DNA of 64,000 nucleotides from Sphingomonas hengshuiensis (lineage in GTDB: Bacteria > Pseudomonadota > Alphaproteobacteria > Sphingomonadales > Sphingomonadaceae): assembly GCF_000935025.1 (NCBI RefSeq), contig NZ_CP010836.1:5007001-5071000 (forward strand), in the 5' to 3' direction. Under the pieces are notes generated by a model. It made no database searches. It saw nothing but the letters and a program-made list of their open reading frames with translations, and was not told the origin of the DNA. The position numbers were made by a program, and so were the translations under genes. Below are positions 36,709 to 45,548 of the stretch, piece by piece. How positions within the stretch are numbered: position 1 is the first letter of the stretch; each line of letters starts with the position of its first letter.

Positions 36709-37242
36709 TCAGCCAAGGCTCTGCAGATAGGCGATGACGTCGGCGCGCTTCTGCGGATCGGAGAATCCGGGGAACGCCATCTTGGTGCCCGGCACCACGC
36801 GCTGCGGCTTCTCCAGATACTGGAAAAGCTTTTCGGGGGTCCAGGTAATCCCGCTGTCCTTGTTCGCCGCCGAATAGGTGAAGCCGGCGATCGTTCCCGC
36901 CTTGCGCCCGACGATAGCGTGGAGCGACGGCCCGATCTTGTTCACGCCGGGATCGACCGAATGGCAGGTCGCGCAGGTGACGAAATCGGTTTTGCCCTTC
37001 GCGGCATCGCCGGTATAGGCGGCGAGCTTGACGCCGGTGAGCGTGTCGGTGTTGTCGGCGGCGGGTGCCGGGGCAGCCGTCGGCGCCGCCGCGACGGGCG
37101 TCGCTGCGCCTTCGGTGGCGGCCGCGACCGGCGCTTCGGCCTTTTCTTCACTTCCCTGCGAACATGCAGCCAGTGCCAGCGCGGATGCCGCCACGGACAG
37201 CGTTACTCGACCCATGCGCGTTATCGATTTCGATAGCATCAT
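36709..37242 (-). CDS. Cytochrome c2-like lipoprotein, probable electron donor to the reaction centre
   Basis: 177 residues. A signal sequence (VTLSVAASALALAAC) ends in a lipobox, so the protein is probably membrane-anchored. A flexible Ala/Pro/Glu linker precedes a class I cytochrome c domain with CATCH, GPSLHAIVGRKAG and the Met ligand region GTKMAFPGFSDPQKRADVIAYLQ. It could shuttle electrons from the bc1 complex to PufC. Two adjacent ATGs follow GAGAGGA. A PpsR-like site lies about 100 bases upstream. A respiratory role is the alternative. Confidence 0.87.
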   Translation of the reverse strand: MMLSKSITRMGRVTLSVAASALALAACSQGSEEKAEAPVAAATEGAATPVAAAPTAAPAPAADNTDTLTGVKLAAYTGDAAKGKTDFVTCATCHSVDPGVNKIGPSLHAIVGRKAGTIAGFTYSAANKDSGITWTPEKLFQYLEKPQRVVPGTKMAFPGFSDPQKRADVIAYLQSLG

Positions 37243-37345
37243 TCCGATCCTCTCTCCTGCGGCCGCATCTGGGGCATCGCGCCGACCCGCCGCGAAACTG
37301 TCCAATAATCCTTACACCTCGGAGCATCCAGCAAAATTTTTTGCG

Positions 37346-37375
37346 GACGCCCTTGTGTGTCCAGGGATTCGAACA
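37346..37375 (-). promoter_or_regulatory. Candidate PpsR site upstream of the cytochrome c gene
   Basis: TGT at 37358 and ACA ending 37375 give TGT-N12-ACA, with GACG 8 bases before it. Read on the minus strand towards the cytochrome gene this is TGTT-N10-GACA-N8-CGTC, the same half-site order as at crtF, bchC and bchG. It lies in the 189-base gap that ends the photosynthesis cluster. One internal position departs from the best consensus. Confidence 0.5.
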
Positions 37376-37431
37376 CGCGTGGTTGCGATTGCTCGTCTAG
37401 CCTGCCTCGCAACGCCAGCATCCGGAGTCAC

Positions 37432-38832
37432 CTATTGCCGAGTCGTTCCCGACGAGGATTTGACCAGCCTCGCGGCTGAAGTGCCCGCGATATGGCCCAG
37501 GACGACCGCGGTCGTGAGACCCATGGCGGGAAGGTAGCCCCATGAGGACGGACCGGATACCGACCGCGCCGATCCCCCTCCCGCGAAGAGGTTCGGCATT
37601 ATGCTTCCGTCCTCTTTCAGTACGCGGGCGTCCGCATCGATCTCAAGGCCGCCCTGCGTATGATACAGCGCTCCCGTGACCCGCAGCGCTCGATATGGCG
37701 GAGTCGGTGGCGGGGCGTCGTTTTGCCAGATGCGTCGCAGGCTGTCGGCGATACCCATTCGCGCCGCCGAATGTGCCGCCATGAGTGCCGTGCCCAGCCG
37801 GTCCGCGTCCATCCCCGTGCGATCCGCGAGATCGGCGACCGTGTCGGCGGCTTTCGCAGCCTTGAGATCGATCAAGGCCTGGATTTCCGGGATGTGCGCG
37901 CACCGTCGTTCGATTTCGGCGTCGAACACCACCCACCCGAGCGCGTCGCGCTGGCGGCACAGCGGATGCACCATGCCCGCTATGTCCAGCGTCTCGTCGG
38001 TAAATCGGTCTCCGTCGGCGTTGACGATCATGCCGCCCTCCAGAAGGATTCCCGGGGGCACCGTAATCGCTTGCGGATCGGTGAGCATCGCATAACCCTG
38101 GTAGCTGCCCATGTCCCCAACGGCGGCTCCGAGCTTCTGGCCGAGCAGGATGGCGTCGCCACGGCTGCCTTCGTGACCGTTATAGCGGATCGTGTCGGTT
38201 TCGGGCATGTGCCGGCTGGTCAACGCCCGATTGGCACCGAAGCCGCCGCACGCAAGGACCAGCGCTTCGCAACCGACCATCTCGACCTCGCCGTCGGCGC
38301 GGCGTAGCGCGACGCCGCGAACGACGCCGTCCGGGTTGGCGATGATATCGACGAGGCGGGTTTTCATCAGCACGTCGATCTGGGCATCGGCCATCCGACG
38401 GTGAAGCAACTGGACCATGTCGAGCCCGCCATGCCCCGGCCAGCCGTGTACGCGGAGCCGGCTGTTGCCATAAGACGCCTTGAAGCGCGTATCCAGTTCC
38501 CAAGGCAGGCCATGCGCGCTGCGCAACCATTCCAGCGCCAGCGCGGAGTGTTCGGCGATCGCCATGGCGATCGCCGGATTGGCGCCACCGCGCGATTTGG
38601 CCATGATGTCGGCAAAGAAAATTGCCGCATCGTCATCGACGCCATGCTCCCTTTGCGACAGCGTTCCCGCGGCGCAGAACAGGCCCTGCGACATGCCCGT
38701 CGATCCGCCCGGGCGGTCATCCTGTTCCACGACCAGGGGCGCGATCCCCGCATCGGCCACCGCCAGCGCTGCGACAGCGCCACACGCGCCGGCACCGATG
38801 ATCAGGACCGGGACGGTGACGTCGAACGTCAA
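37432..38832 (-). CDS. FAD-dependent oxidoreductase (fumarate reductase/ketosteroid dehydrogenase type)
   Basis: 466 residues. GAGACGAVAALAVADAG is the N-terminal FAD motif; the tail ends in a second FAD segment, NLFAGGGSARSVSGPSSWGYLPAMGLTTAVVLG, and TGALYHTQGGLEIDADARV is typical of the FAD_binding_2 family. These flavoproteins reduce or desaturate C-C bonds next to a carbonyl. The substrate is not evident. It is the last of three coupled minus-strand genes (ATGA overlap). It is not a photosynthesis gene; it opens the catabolic region. Confidence 0.82.
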   Translation of the reverse strand: MTFDVTVPVLIIGAGACGAVAALAVADAGIAPLVVEQDDRPGGSTGMSQGLFCAAGTLSQREHGVDDDAAIFFADIMAKSRGGANPAIAMAIAEHSALALEWLRSAHGLPWELDTRFKASYGNSRLRVHGWPGHGGLDMVQLLHRRMADAQIDVLMKTRLVDIIANPDGVVRGVALRRADGEVEMVGCEALVLACGGFGANRALTSRHMPETDTIRYNGHEGSRGDAILLGQKLGAAVGDMGSYQGYAMLTDPQAITVPPGILLEGGMIVNADGDRFTDETLDIAGMVHPLCRQRDALGWVVFDAEIERRCAHIPEIQALIDLKAAKAADTVADLADRTGMDADRLGTALMAAHSAARMGIADSLRRIWQNDAPPPTPPYRALRVTGALYHTQGGLEIDADARVLKEDGSIMPNLFAGGGSARSVSGPSSWGYLPAMGLTTAVVLGHIAGTSAARLVKSSSGTTRQ

Positions 38833-39188
38833 GACCTGGCCGCCAGATCGTTGCCGACGTCTTCCGACGAAATGTCGTTCGGCTGTTTCGCAGCCTCGTT
38901 GCGTTGCTGCACGATCCTCAGGATCCGCGCGAGATATTCCTGATTGGCCAGCGCGCGTTCGACGGACGCCTCGGCAGACGGGCGGAACGTCTCGATTTCC
39001 TCCCGTGACAAGAGGTTCTTTTCTTCGAGAAGCCGTTCCAGCGTGTCGGCGCGCTGCCGGGTGACAGCCAGTTCCTGCGCCACTGCCATCGTGATCGCCA
39101 AAATGGTCTCGACCTCTTCATCGAGAAACCATGGCCGTTTCCCGGCCGGCTTCGCGCCCGCTTCGGCTAGAGCATCCATCACGCTCAT
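38829..39188 (-). CDS. 119-aa helical/coiled-coil protein, unknown
   Basis: Almost wholly helical: EEVETILAITMAVAQELAVTRQRADTLERLLEEKNLLSREEIETF suggests a coiled coil. No signal peptide, membrane helix or known domain. The start ATG shares a base with the methyltransferase stop (TGATG) and the stop overlaps the FAD gene start, so the three genes are one translational unit. It may be a small partner subunit of either enzyme; that is only position-based. Confidence 0.7.
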   Translation of the reverse strand: MSVMDALAEAGAKPAGKRPWFLDEEVETILAITMAVAQELAVTRQRADTLERLLEEKNLLSREEIETFRPSAEASVERALANQEYLARILRIVQQRNEAAKQPNDISSEDVGNDLAARS

Positions 39189-40408
39189 CAGGCGATACCC
39201 CCGATCACGCGCCATGCGGCCTTGCGCCCATAGTCTTCGGTGTCGTCCTCCGCGGCGTCGGGGAACAAGTCTCGATCCACCACGCCCGTCGCGTTGCCGT
39301 GGATCAGGTTCTGACGCGCGAAGCCGGCGGCGACCATTTCCGCATCGAGATCCATCTCGTGCATCCGGCTCCAGAACGGCTCGTTATTGTAGAAGGCGTC
39401 CCAGTCCCGCATCGCCTGTTCGAACATCGGCATGTCCGGCGTATATTGCGGCTGTTCGACGTGCAGCACGATGCCCCCGGGCCGCAACAGGCGGCGGGTC
39501 TCCCGGAAGATACGCGCCAGGGCGGTGGTGGACAGTTCGTGCAGGAACATCGTCGTCTGAATCCAGTCGAAGCTCTCGTCCGGGAAACGGGACAGGTCTT
39601 CGCCATCGGCCTGAACGAAACGGATATTGTTCACCCCCAGCGACTTCGCGCGTGCCAGCCCATAGCGCAGCACCGGTGCGCCGATATCGACGCCGACCAT
39701 CCGGGCGTCGGGCCAGGCCTGGGCGATCGGCAGGGCGCTGTGGCCGACGGTGCAGCCGATCTCCAGAATGTCCTGCGGGCGGAAATCGGGCAGGTTCTTT
39801 TGCACCCAGCCGACCACCGCCTTGCCCGCGCCGTCATTATAGCGACCGAGCAGGCCCGCGGTGGTGACAAAGCCGGCATGGTCGTAATTGGCGCCGTTGG
39901 TGACATCGCCGGCAAAATACTCGCTATGGTAGCTGCCCGGCATACAATGATGGTCGACGGCGGCGACATAGCGCGGAACGGCTACCGAGGAATCGAGTTG
40001 CAGCGCGTCGTCATCGCGGGTCAGATCGGCGACTTTTTCGGCCAGAGCCTCGCGCTGGCGTATCACCGTCCAGCGTCCCGCCTGCTGGCGTTGTTCCATG
40101 GTCATCCGGCGCAGCGCCGACCATAGATTGAATGCGGGATGTTCGAGCAGCGCCTTTCGCGCTTCATGCCGATCGGCGATCGGGCGGCCGTGGCGCTTGC
40201 GGAATGCCGGTTCGACGCTCGTTTCATAGGCCGACTTCACGCCCGGCACCACCCGCGCGGCAAGATGGCGGTTCATCTGGGCGAGGAAATTGATCCGCTC
40301 GATCTCGTCATGGCTGACCTGGGGAAAAGCGCCGTGGTGCCCGAGCGCGCGATAATCGGGCGGGCCTTCATAGGCTGCGGCAGGCGTGTTCCGTTGAGGC
40401 TGTGACAC
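39188..40408 (-). CDS. SAM-dependent methyltransferase
   Basis: 406 residues from a GTG start (GAGGA upstream). An N-terminal helical domain of about 190 residues is followed by a class I methyltransferase fold with motif I DILEIGCTVGHSALPIA (near 213 to 228), FVQADGEDL, and FDWIQTTMFLHELS. The C-terminal DWDAFYNNEPFWSRMHEMDLDAEM recurs in the partial gene at the right edge of this window, so the two are paralogues. Substrate unknown; MT, small helical protein and FAD enzyme are coupled. Confidence 0.8.
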   Translation of the reverse strand: MSQPQRNTPAAAYEGPPDYRALGHHGAFPQVSHDEIERINFLAQMNRHLAARVVPGVKSAYETSVEPAFRKRHGRPIADRHEARKALLEHPAFNLWSALRRMTMEQRQQAGRWTVIRQREALAEKVADLTRDDDALQLDSSVAVPRYVAAVDHHCMPGSYHSEYFAGDVTNGANYDHAGFVTTAGLLGRYNDGAGKAVVGWVQKNLPDFRPQDILEIGCTVGHSALPIAQAWPDARMVGVDIGAPVLRYGLARAKSLGVNNIRFVQADGEDLSRFPDESFDWIQTTMFLHELSTTALARIFRETRRLLRPGGIVLHVEQPQYTPDMPMFEQAMRDWDAFYNNEPFWSRMHEMDLDAEMVAAGFARQNLIHGNATGVVDRDLFPDAAEDDTEDYGRKAAWRVIGGIA

Positions 40409-40428
40409 TTGGCGCTTTCCTCACTTAT

Positions 40429-40446
40429 TGGTATATGTATATACCA
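40429..40446. promoter_or_regulatory. 18-bp AT-rich palindrome in a divergent promoter
   Basis: TGGTATAT-gt-ATATACCA is a perfect inverted repeat midway between the methyltransferase and the dimeric-barrel protein. Its symmetry and position fit an operator for a GntR/HutC-type regulator such as the one at 43.2 kb. Confidence 0.55.
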
Positions 40447-40486
40447 TAATGCCCCTGTGGGGCGATCTTGCCAATAGGAGAATCGC

Positions 40487-40801
40487 GTGACCCGCATTAT
40501 CGTGCTGTTGAACCTGAAGCCCGGCAAGTCCCGGGCCGACTATGAGAAATGGGCGCGCGCATCCGATCTTCCGACCGTCAACGGGCTGGCGTCGGTGGAG
40601 CGTTTCGAGCTGTTCGAGGCCACGGGCCTGCTGAATGGCGATTCTTCGCCCTATGACTATGTCGAGATCATCGACGTCGCCGACATGGATGTGTTCGGCA
40701 AGGAGACGAAGACCGAAACCATGGCGCGCATTGCGGCCGAGTTTCGCGATTGGGCGACCCCAATGTTCATCGTTACGCGCAAGGTCGGTGGCGCGGAATG
40801 A
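40487..40801 (+). CDS. Dimeric alpha+beta barrel protein, REDY/HapK-like
   Basis: 104 residues starting at GTG, six bases after AGGAG. TRIIVLLNLKPGKSRADYEKWARASDLPTVNGLASVERFELFEATG has the look of small EthD/ABM-type dimeric barrels and of REDY-like HapK proteins. Such proteins often bind small hydrophobic intermediates or assist oxygenases. Overlaps the SDR gene by ATGA. Family assignment moderate; function unknown. Confidence 0.65.
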   Translation: MTRIIVLLNLKPGKSRADYEKWARASDLPTVNGLASVERFELFEATGLLNGDSSPYDYVEIIDVADMDVFGKETKTETMARIAAEFRDWATPMFIVTRKVGGAE

Positions 40802-41634
40802 CGGGCAAGCTTGCCGGGAAGGTCGCGGTCATCACCGGATCGGGGCGCAGGGGCGGGCTCGGCGAGGCGATCGCGAAGCGGCTCGCCAGCGATGGCGCGA
40901 CGATTGTGCTGTCCGACATCGGAACCTCGCGTGACAGCGCGACGCCGGACGACATGATCGGCACGCTTTCGGAAATGGATGCCATCAAGGCGGACATCAG
41001 CGCGCTGGGGGTGCCCGTTTCCAGCGCGTTTTGCGACGTGCGGAGCTGGGATGAGGTGCGCGCGCTGGCCGATCATGCGGTCGATACGCATGGCGGCATC
41101 GACATCTGGGTCAATAATGCCGGCATTGGTTATATCATGAAGCCATTGCTGGAAGTTACGCCCGGCGACTGGGGCGCCGTGATCGACGTCAACTTGACCG
41201 GGGCCTTTTATGGCCTTCGCGCGGCGGCGGAGCGGATGATTTCCCGCGGAAAGGGCGGTCGAATCATCAATATCGCGAGCCAGGCCGCGAAAAGCGGATT
41301 TGCCTGTGCGCAGGCCTATACCGCATCGAAGCACGGCCTTGTCGGGCTGGCGCGATCGGCGGCGATCGAGCTGGGCGAGCATGGGATCACGGTCAACAAC
41401 ATCTGCCCCAATCATGTGACGACCGGGCTGGGCGCATGGCAGAACCAATATTTCGCCGAGCGGCAGGGCAAGACCCTGACCCAGTATATGGCGGATATGG
41501 CGGGCCGCATTCCGATGGGCCGACCGGGCCTGCCCGAAGATACCGCTCATGCCGTGGCATTTCTGTGCCAGCCCGAATCCGGCTATATCACGGCTGAATC
41601 GATGAATGTTTCCGGAGGCGAAGAGCCGCACTGA
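40798..41634 (+). CDS. SDR-family NAD(P)-dependent oxidoreductase
   Basis: 278 residues. TGSGRRGGLGEAIAKRLASDG is the cofactor-binding glycine motif; NNAGIGYIMKPLLE is the structural NAG motif; catalytic Ser (IINIASQAAKSGF), Tyr and Lys (AYTASKHGLVGL) are all present. Ends with GYITAESMNVSGGEEPH. It probably oxidises or reduces a hydroxyl/keto group in the local catabolic pathway. It follows the barrel protein in a two-gene operon. Confidence 0.88.
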   Translation: MTGKLAGKVAVITGSGRRGGLGEAIAKRLASDGATIVLSDIGTSRDSATPDDMIGTLSEMDAIKADISALGVPVSSAFCDVRSWDEVRALADHAVDTHGGIDIWVNNAGIGYIMKPLLEVTPGDWGAVIDVNLTGAFYGLRAAAERMISRGKGGRIINIASQAAKSGFACAQAYTASKHGLVGLARSAAIELGEHGITVNNICPNHVTTGLGAWQNQYFAERQGKTLTQYMADMAGRIPMGRPGLPEDTAHAVAFLCQPESGYITAESMNVSGGEEPH

Positions 41635-41670
41635 CCGCTGGAGACGCGCGCGACGGCGGTGCTGCGCTTC

Positions 41671-41690
41671 ACGGGCGGTGTGCTGCCCGT
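41671..41690. terminator. Hairpin between convergent SDR and MmgE/PrpD genes
   Basis: ACGGGC and GCCCGT form a short stem with an 8-base loop in a 62-base convergent gap. A modest candidate for a shared terminator. Confidence 0.4.
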
Positions 41691-41696
41691 TCAGCC

Positions 41697-43076
41697 TCAA
41701 AGCGCCGCTGCGGCATTGCCTTCCAGAACTGCCGTCAGCGCAGCGGCGACGTCGGTCAGTGTGGCGAAATGATCGATACATGCCGACAGTGCCGCCTCGA
41801 CGCCTTCTGCCCCGCCGAATGCGAGGCAGGCACGGGCCTTTGCCAGATGCTGTTCGCGGCTGAGGGGCCATTCGGGCGACCCGAACTGCCGATCGATATC
41901 GACCCGCAGCACCGACCCATCCTTCAGGGTTGCGGTGGCCACGGCCGGGACAAAGGCTGCGGCGTCGAGATTGTCATCCGCCGCCACGACAATGCGCTCG
42001 GCCAGAGCGGAAAGATCGGGGTCCCCGAGCCGCTCGGGGGTGAAGTCATCCAGCACCACCGTGCCGCGTGTCAGGACAATGGCGCCGAGCCATGCGAAAC
42101 ACAGGCGCGCATAGGGCACCGCCATCGAGCGTATGGGCCGCCGCCCGACCAGCCGCTCGATCAGCGGCGGCGCGCGATAGGTAAACTGGTCCAGCTTGTC
42201 GGCGGTAAGGCCCTGTTCCGCCATCATGCGTTGCAGCGCGACGATCGCGCCATGGGCCGCCCGGCCCGTGGGGAAGGGTTTCCAGCTAACCTCTTCGATC
42301 CGGCGGAGGGCACCGAGCGATTCCAGGAGCGGCTCCAGCGCGACATCGTCCTCGAAAAGCGACAGATAGCCAAAGGGGCCGTCGATGGAGCCGGCTGGTC
42401 CGCTGAAGCCGGCCTGCGCGAGGTCCGCAGCCTCGATCGCGGAGCGTGCCGCCGCCGCGACCTGCACCGCCAGCGTCGGCTTGCCTTCGATATGGGCCTG
42501 CATGGTCCCGCTGGCGAACGCCAGCGCGTAGCCCAGCGCGTCGACCGTCGTCTGTCGATCGAAGCGCCGGAGCCGGGCCAGCGCCGCAGTCGTGCCGAAA
42601 ATCCCCGCTGTTGCGGGGCGAAAAAACTTCAACCGCCCTTTCGGCGCCATGCCCAGACACGCGACGATATCGACGCCGGCGACCATGGCGGCGAGAAAAT
42701 CCGCCCCGCTACAGGGCGTTGATCGTCCCGCTTCGGCCAGCAGGGCTGCGCAGACCGTGGCCATTGGGTGCGCGACGGCGGGTTCGTGGACGCAGTCATA
42801 TTCCTGGGCATGGATCTGGAATGCGTTGATAAATGCGGCATAGGGCGCCGGCACCCGAAGGCCGGGTCTTCCCAGCACGAAACTGGAGCCGCCAAAGCCC
42901 GTCCACCTCATCACGGTTTCCGCCAACGCGTCGGCAAGCGGCGCATTGCGCCCGGCGATCCCGACGGCGAGGCTGTCGTGCAGGAAGGTCAGAGCCGCGG
43001 ATTGCGTAACGGGGGAAAGCCGCTCCCAGTCGGTCGCCAGCGCATGTTCCGCGAAACGTTCGGCTGCGTTCACCAT
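41697..43076 (-). CDS. MmgE/PrpD family protein
   Basis: 459 residues. ALTFLHDSLAVGIAGRNAPLADA, PAPYAAFINAFQIHAQEYDCVHEPAVAHPMATVCAALLA and SGADFLAAMVAGVDIVACLGMA are the family's helical-domain motifs. Characterised members dehydrate 2-methylcitrate or isomerise aconitate/itaconate-type acids; many act on other branched dicarboxylates. Here it fits a pathway of branched or unsaturated diacids beside two LeuCD-like pairs. Monocistronic, behind an AT-rich promoter. Confidence 0.88.
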   Translation of the reverse strand: MVNAAERFAEHALATDWERLSPVTQSAALTFLHDSLAVGIAGRNAPLADALAETVMRWTGFGGSSFVLGRPGLRVPAPYAAFINAFQIHAQEYDCVHEPAVAHPMATVCAALLAEAGRSTPCSGADFLAAMVAGVDIVACLGMAPKGRLKFFRPATAGIFGTTAALARLRRFDRQTTVDALGYALAFASGTMQAHIEGKPTLAVQVAAAARSAIEAADLAQAGFSGPAGSIDGPFGYLSLFEDDVALEPLLESLGALRRIEEVSWKPFPTGRAAHGAIVALQRMMAEQGLTADKLDQFTYRAPPLIERLVGRRPIRSMAVPYARLCFAWLGAIVLTRGTVVLDDFTPERLGDPDLSALAERIVVAADDNLDAAAFVPAVATATLKDGSVLRVDIDRQFGSPEWPLSREQHLAKARACLAFGGAEGVEAALSACIDHFATLTDVAAALTAVLEGNAAAAL

Positions 43077-43130
43077 TCCGTGCGACCCCTTTGTCCTGTC
43101 GAGGGGAGTATCGACGGGGGCGCGGGCGCG

Positions 43131-43155
43131 TCAAATATATTATGTCTATATCAAT
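43131..43155. promoter_or_regulatory. AT-rich imperfect palindrome upstream of the MmgE/PrpD gene
   Basis: ATATA and TATAT arms with about seven bases between them sit in an otherwise GC-rich sequence, between the MmgE/PrpD start and the end of the GntR gene. Similar TATA-rich symmetric stretches occur at 40.43 and 45.36 kb, so it may be another operator of the same regulator, or just a promoter -10 region. Confidence 0.35.
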
Positions 43156-43163
43156 TCAGCGTC

Positions 43164-43904
43164 TCAGCTTGCTGCGGCGGGCTCTTGCAAATCCAGCCTG
43201 ATATTGAATCGGTCGGCGCGATAATGCGCGAAGGTGAGCAGGAAAGGATTGTCTTCCTCGTCATAGACCGTTCGCACAATGCGGAGCAGCGCTGCGCGCG
43301 GCTCGATATCCAGTGCCTCCGCGAAATTCGTGTCGGCCAATGTGGCGCCAATCGTCTGTTCCGCGTGCTTCGCCCGGCGCCCGGCATCGTGCAGCAGCCT
43401 CAGGATCGGGGCCTTTACGAGCGTGTTGCGGGTTATGATCTTCTCGAGGCTCGCGGGTACGAAGCTGACGACATGCCCGATCGGCTCCCCGTCGAGACAG
43501 CGGACACGGACCGCGCGAACCACTTGCTCGCCGGCAGGGATCTTCAGCAGGTCGGAAACCGTTCGCGAGGCATTTTCCATTGTCACTTCAATGACATTGA
43601 CCGTTGTACCCTGGCCCAGGGCCAAGAGCGAGTCGACGGCTTGGTCGATATTCGCCTCAATCGGCTTGCCGGGCGAGCGAAACACCACCCGCGTGCCCAG
43701 TCGGCGCTTGCGCTCGACAAAATGCTGCTGGGCGAGTTCCCCCAGGACGCGCCGGGCGGTGATCCGCGACACGCCGAATAGTTCGGACAATTCCTGCTCG
43801 GTGGGCATGGCGCTATGATAAGGGCGCTGGCCACTCAATATCTCGTCGCGGAGCTGAAGGAATATCTGGTGATATAAAGGCACCGCGGCGCCACGATCGA
43901 CCAA
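43164..43904 (-). CDS. GntR-family transcriptional regulator (HutC type, UTRA domain)
   Basis: 246 residues from a TTG start chosen because TAGGAG lies eight bases upstream. N-terminal winged helix: PLYHQIFLQLRDEILSGQ and MPTEQELSELFGVSRITARRVLGELAQQHFVERKRRLGTRV. The rest is a UTRA ligand domain (EQVVRAVRVRCLDGEPIGHVVSFVP; ALLRIVRTVYDEEDNPFLLTFAHYRADRF). Such proteins usually repress a catabolic operon until its substrate or an intermediate binds. It is the only regulator in the accessory region, so the obvious candidate to control it. Confidence 0.92.
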   Translation of the reverse strand: MVDRGAAVPLYHQIFLQLRDEILSGQRPYHSAMPTEQELSELFGVSRITARRVLGELAQQHFVERKRRLGTRVVFRSPGKPIEANIDQAVDSLLALGQGTTVNVIEVTMENASRTVSDLLKIPAGEQVVRAVRVRCLDGEPIGHVVSFVPASLEKIITRNTLVKAPILRLLHDAGRRAKHAEQTIGATLADTNFAEALDIEPRAALLRIVRTVYDEEDNPFLLTFAHYRADRFNIRLDLQEPAAAS

Positions 43905-44050
43905 AATAAATCTCCTACCGGTTCGTCGGGCCGACGGGTGGCGTCTGTAGAACCCTTTTGCGGGCGTACAAACCTGCCACGGCTTCGGCCAGATATTTAT
44001 GCTGCTTAATAGAAATCACGTGCGGCTTGTCCAGATGCGCGAACGCGCGG

Positions 44051-45307
44051 TCAGTCTTCGCCGTTCCACTTCGGATAGGGGCCGAGGAGAAGGAAAAGCG
44101 CGGGTCCGAGCAGCAGGCACGCGCTGCCCGCCATCAGTGCGAGGCGATAGGTTCCGTACAGGTCGAACACATAGCCGTAGACCACCGGGCCCAAGCCGCC
44201 GCCGAGCGCGATAATGGTGTAGAAGCAGCCATAGATGGTGCCGTAATTGCGTTGCCCGAAATAGCGGCTGATCAGAAATGCCAGAAGGTCGAATTCGAAC
44301 CCCGCGCCGATGCCGATCGCGAGCACGGACAGGAACGCGGTCGCCATGGTGAGTTCCTGCTGCGCCAGCAGCCATGAACCGGTGGCGGGGATCAGGAGGA
44401 CGATCATCGCGATGGCGGGCGCCCACATCCGGTCCAGCAGCCAGCCGCCGAGCAGGCGTCCGGCGATGACGGCGAGGCCGAACGATGCCGTGATCGCACC
44501 GATCGTCTGCAAATCGAAATGGAAGGTGCGAAGGATATTCTCCAGGTTTGGCGTGGGCGCGGTCAGCGCGAAGGCAACAAACAGAAAGGCGACCCCCATC
44601 ACCCAGAATCTGGGGCTTCTCAAGGCCTCGACCAGCGTCAGCCCGAATTCCGTTCTTCCATCGATCTCGCGCTGTTCGGCGACGCTGCCCTTGGCCGAGT
44701 TGTCGCCGGTTCGTTCGCGGAACAGCAGGGCAATGACCGGCAGTCCTATCACGATGGGAATCAAGCCGATTACGCCAAGGGCAATACGCCAGCCGAATTC
44801 GAGGATCAGCCAGGCGGAAAACGGCTTGATCAGGAAGCCGGTGATTCCCGTCCCGGTACTGGCGACGCCGAGCGCGATTCCCAGGTTGCGGTCAAACCAA
44901 CCATTCACCACCCGGGTCCAGGTGGCGGAAAGCGTGCCCGCCCCGACAATGGCGATAAGTACCCATTGTCCGTAATATAGCCACAGCGAGCCGGTACTGA
45001 GCGCAAGGCTCATAAAGGCGAGCCCGAACAGGGTCAGCGAAATCATCGCCACGCGCCGGGCACCGAAGCGGTCGACCGTCCAGCCCGCCAGCGGGCTCAT
45101 GACCATGACGACCGCCGACTGAACGGCAAGGCTGCCCATCAGCGATGCGAAACTCCAGCCGAATGCCTTTGACAGCTCGGGCGCGAACATCCCGATCGTG
45201 TAAAACGGGATGGGGCCGAGTCCGACAGCGACGCCGATCATCGCTGCAAAGACGACGATCCATCCGCGTGGCGAATCCTGAGATGGTATCGGCGTGAGCG
45301 CGGTCAT
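44051..45307 (-). CDS. MFS transporter (monocarboxylate/oxalate-formate type)
   Basis: 418 residues with 12 predicted helices. GWIVVFAAMIGVAVGLGPIPFYTIGMFAPELSKAFGWS and PLAGWTVDRFGARRVAMISL (the loop 2-3 motif) place it in the MFS. GQRNYGTIYGCFYTIIALGGGLGPVVYGYVFD resembles organic-acid carriers of the OFA/MCT group. Likely imports the pathway substrate or a carboxylate. The ATG at 45307 begins the conserved part. A palindrome lies 50 bases upstream. Confidence 0.85.
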   Translation of the reverse strand: MTALTPIPSQDSPRGWIVVFAAMIGVAVGLGPIPFYTIGMFAPELSKAFGWSFASLMGSLAVQSAVVMVMSPLAGWTVDRFGARRVAMISLTLFGLAFMSLALSTGSLWLYYGQWVLIAIVGAGTLSATWTRVVNGWFDRNLGIALGVASTGTGITGFLIKPFSAWLILEFGWRIALGVIGLIPIVIGLPVIALLFRERTGDNSAKGSVAEQREIDGRTEFGLTLVEALRSPRFWVMGVAFLFVAFALTAPTPNLENILRTFHFDLQTIGAITASFGLAVIAGRLLGGWLLDRMWAPAIAMIVLLIPATGSWLLAQQELTMATAFLSVLAIGIGAGFEFDLLAFLISRYFGQRNYGTIYGCFYTIIALGGGLGPVVYGYVFDLYGTYRLALMAGSACLLLGPALFLLLGPYPKWNGED

Positions 45308-45357
45308 AGTCGACAAGGTCTTTCGCTCGGGACAAACGGACAACGACGCCGCACCAA

Positions 45358-45371
45358 TAGTTATATAACTA
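45358..45371. promoter_or_regulatory. 14-bp perfect palindrome upstream of the MFS gene
   Basis: TAGTTATATAACTA is a perfect inverted repeat about 50 bases before the MFS start codon. It is comparable in AT-rich style to the palindrome at 40.43 kb and could be a GntR/HutC operator. The 241-base gap otherwise holds only a GC hairpin near 45.5 kb. Confidence 0.5.
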
Positions 45372-45498
45372 TGCCATTTAAGGCGGCGCAAGCGCTTCTT
45401 GGCGTTCGCCGAAGCGGGGGTATCCGGCGGGTGGTTCGAGTACGACGTCCGGCGTGGCTCGCTTGCGCATGGCCGCTCCATCCCGCGATACGGTGCAT

Positions 45499-45526
45499 AG
45501 GGCCGGCATTTTCGGACGCCGGCCCT
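45499..45526 (-). terminator. Hairpin after the 241-aa gene
   Basis: AGGGCCGGC and GCCGGCCCT form a 9-bp GC stem 23 bases beyond the stop of the 241-aa gene on the minus strand. No U-run follows, so termination strength is uncertain. Confidence 0.45.
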
Positions 45527-45548
45527 TCCCAATTTCCGCGGGGCAATA

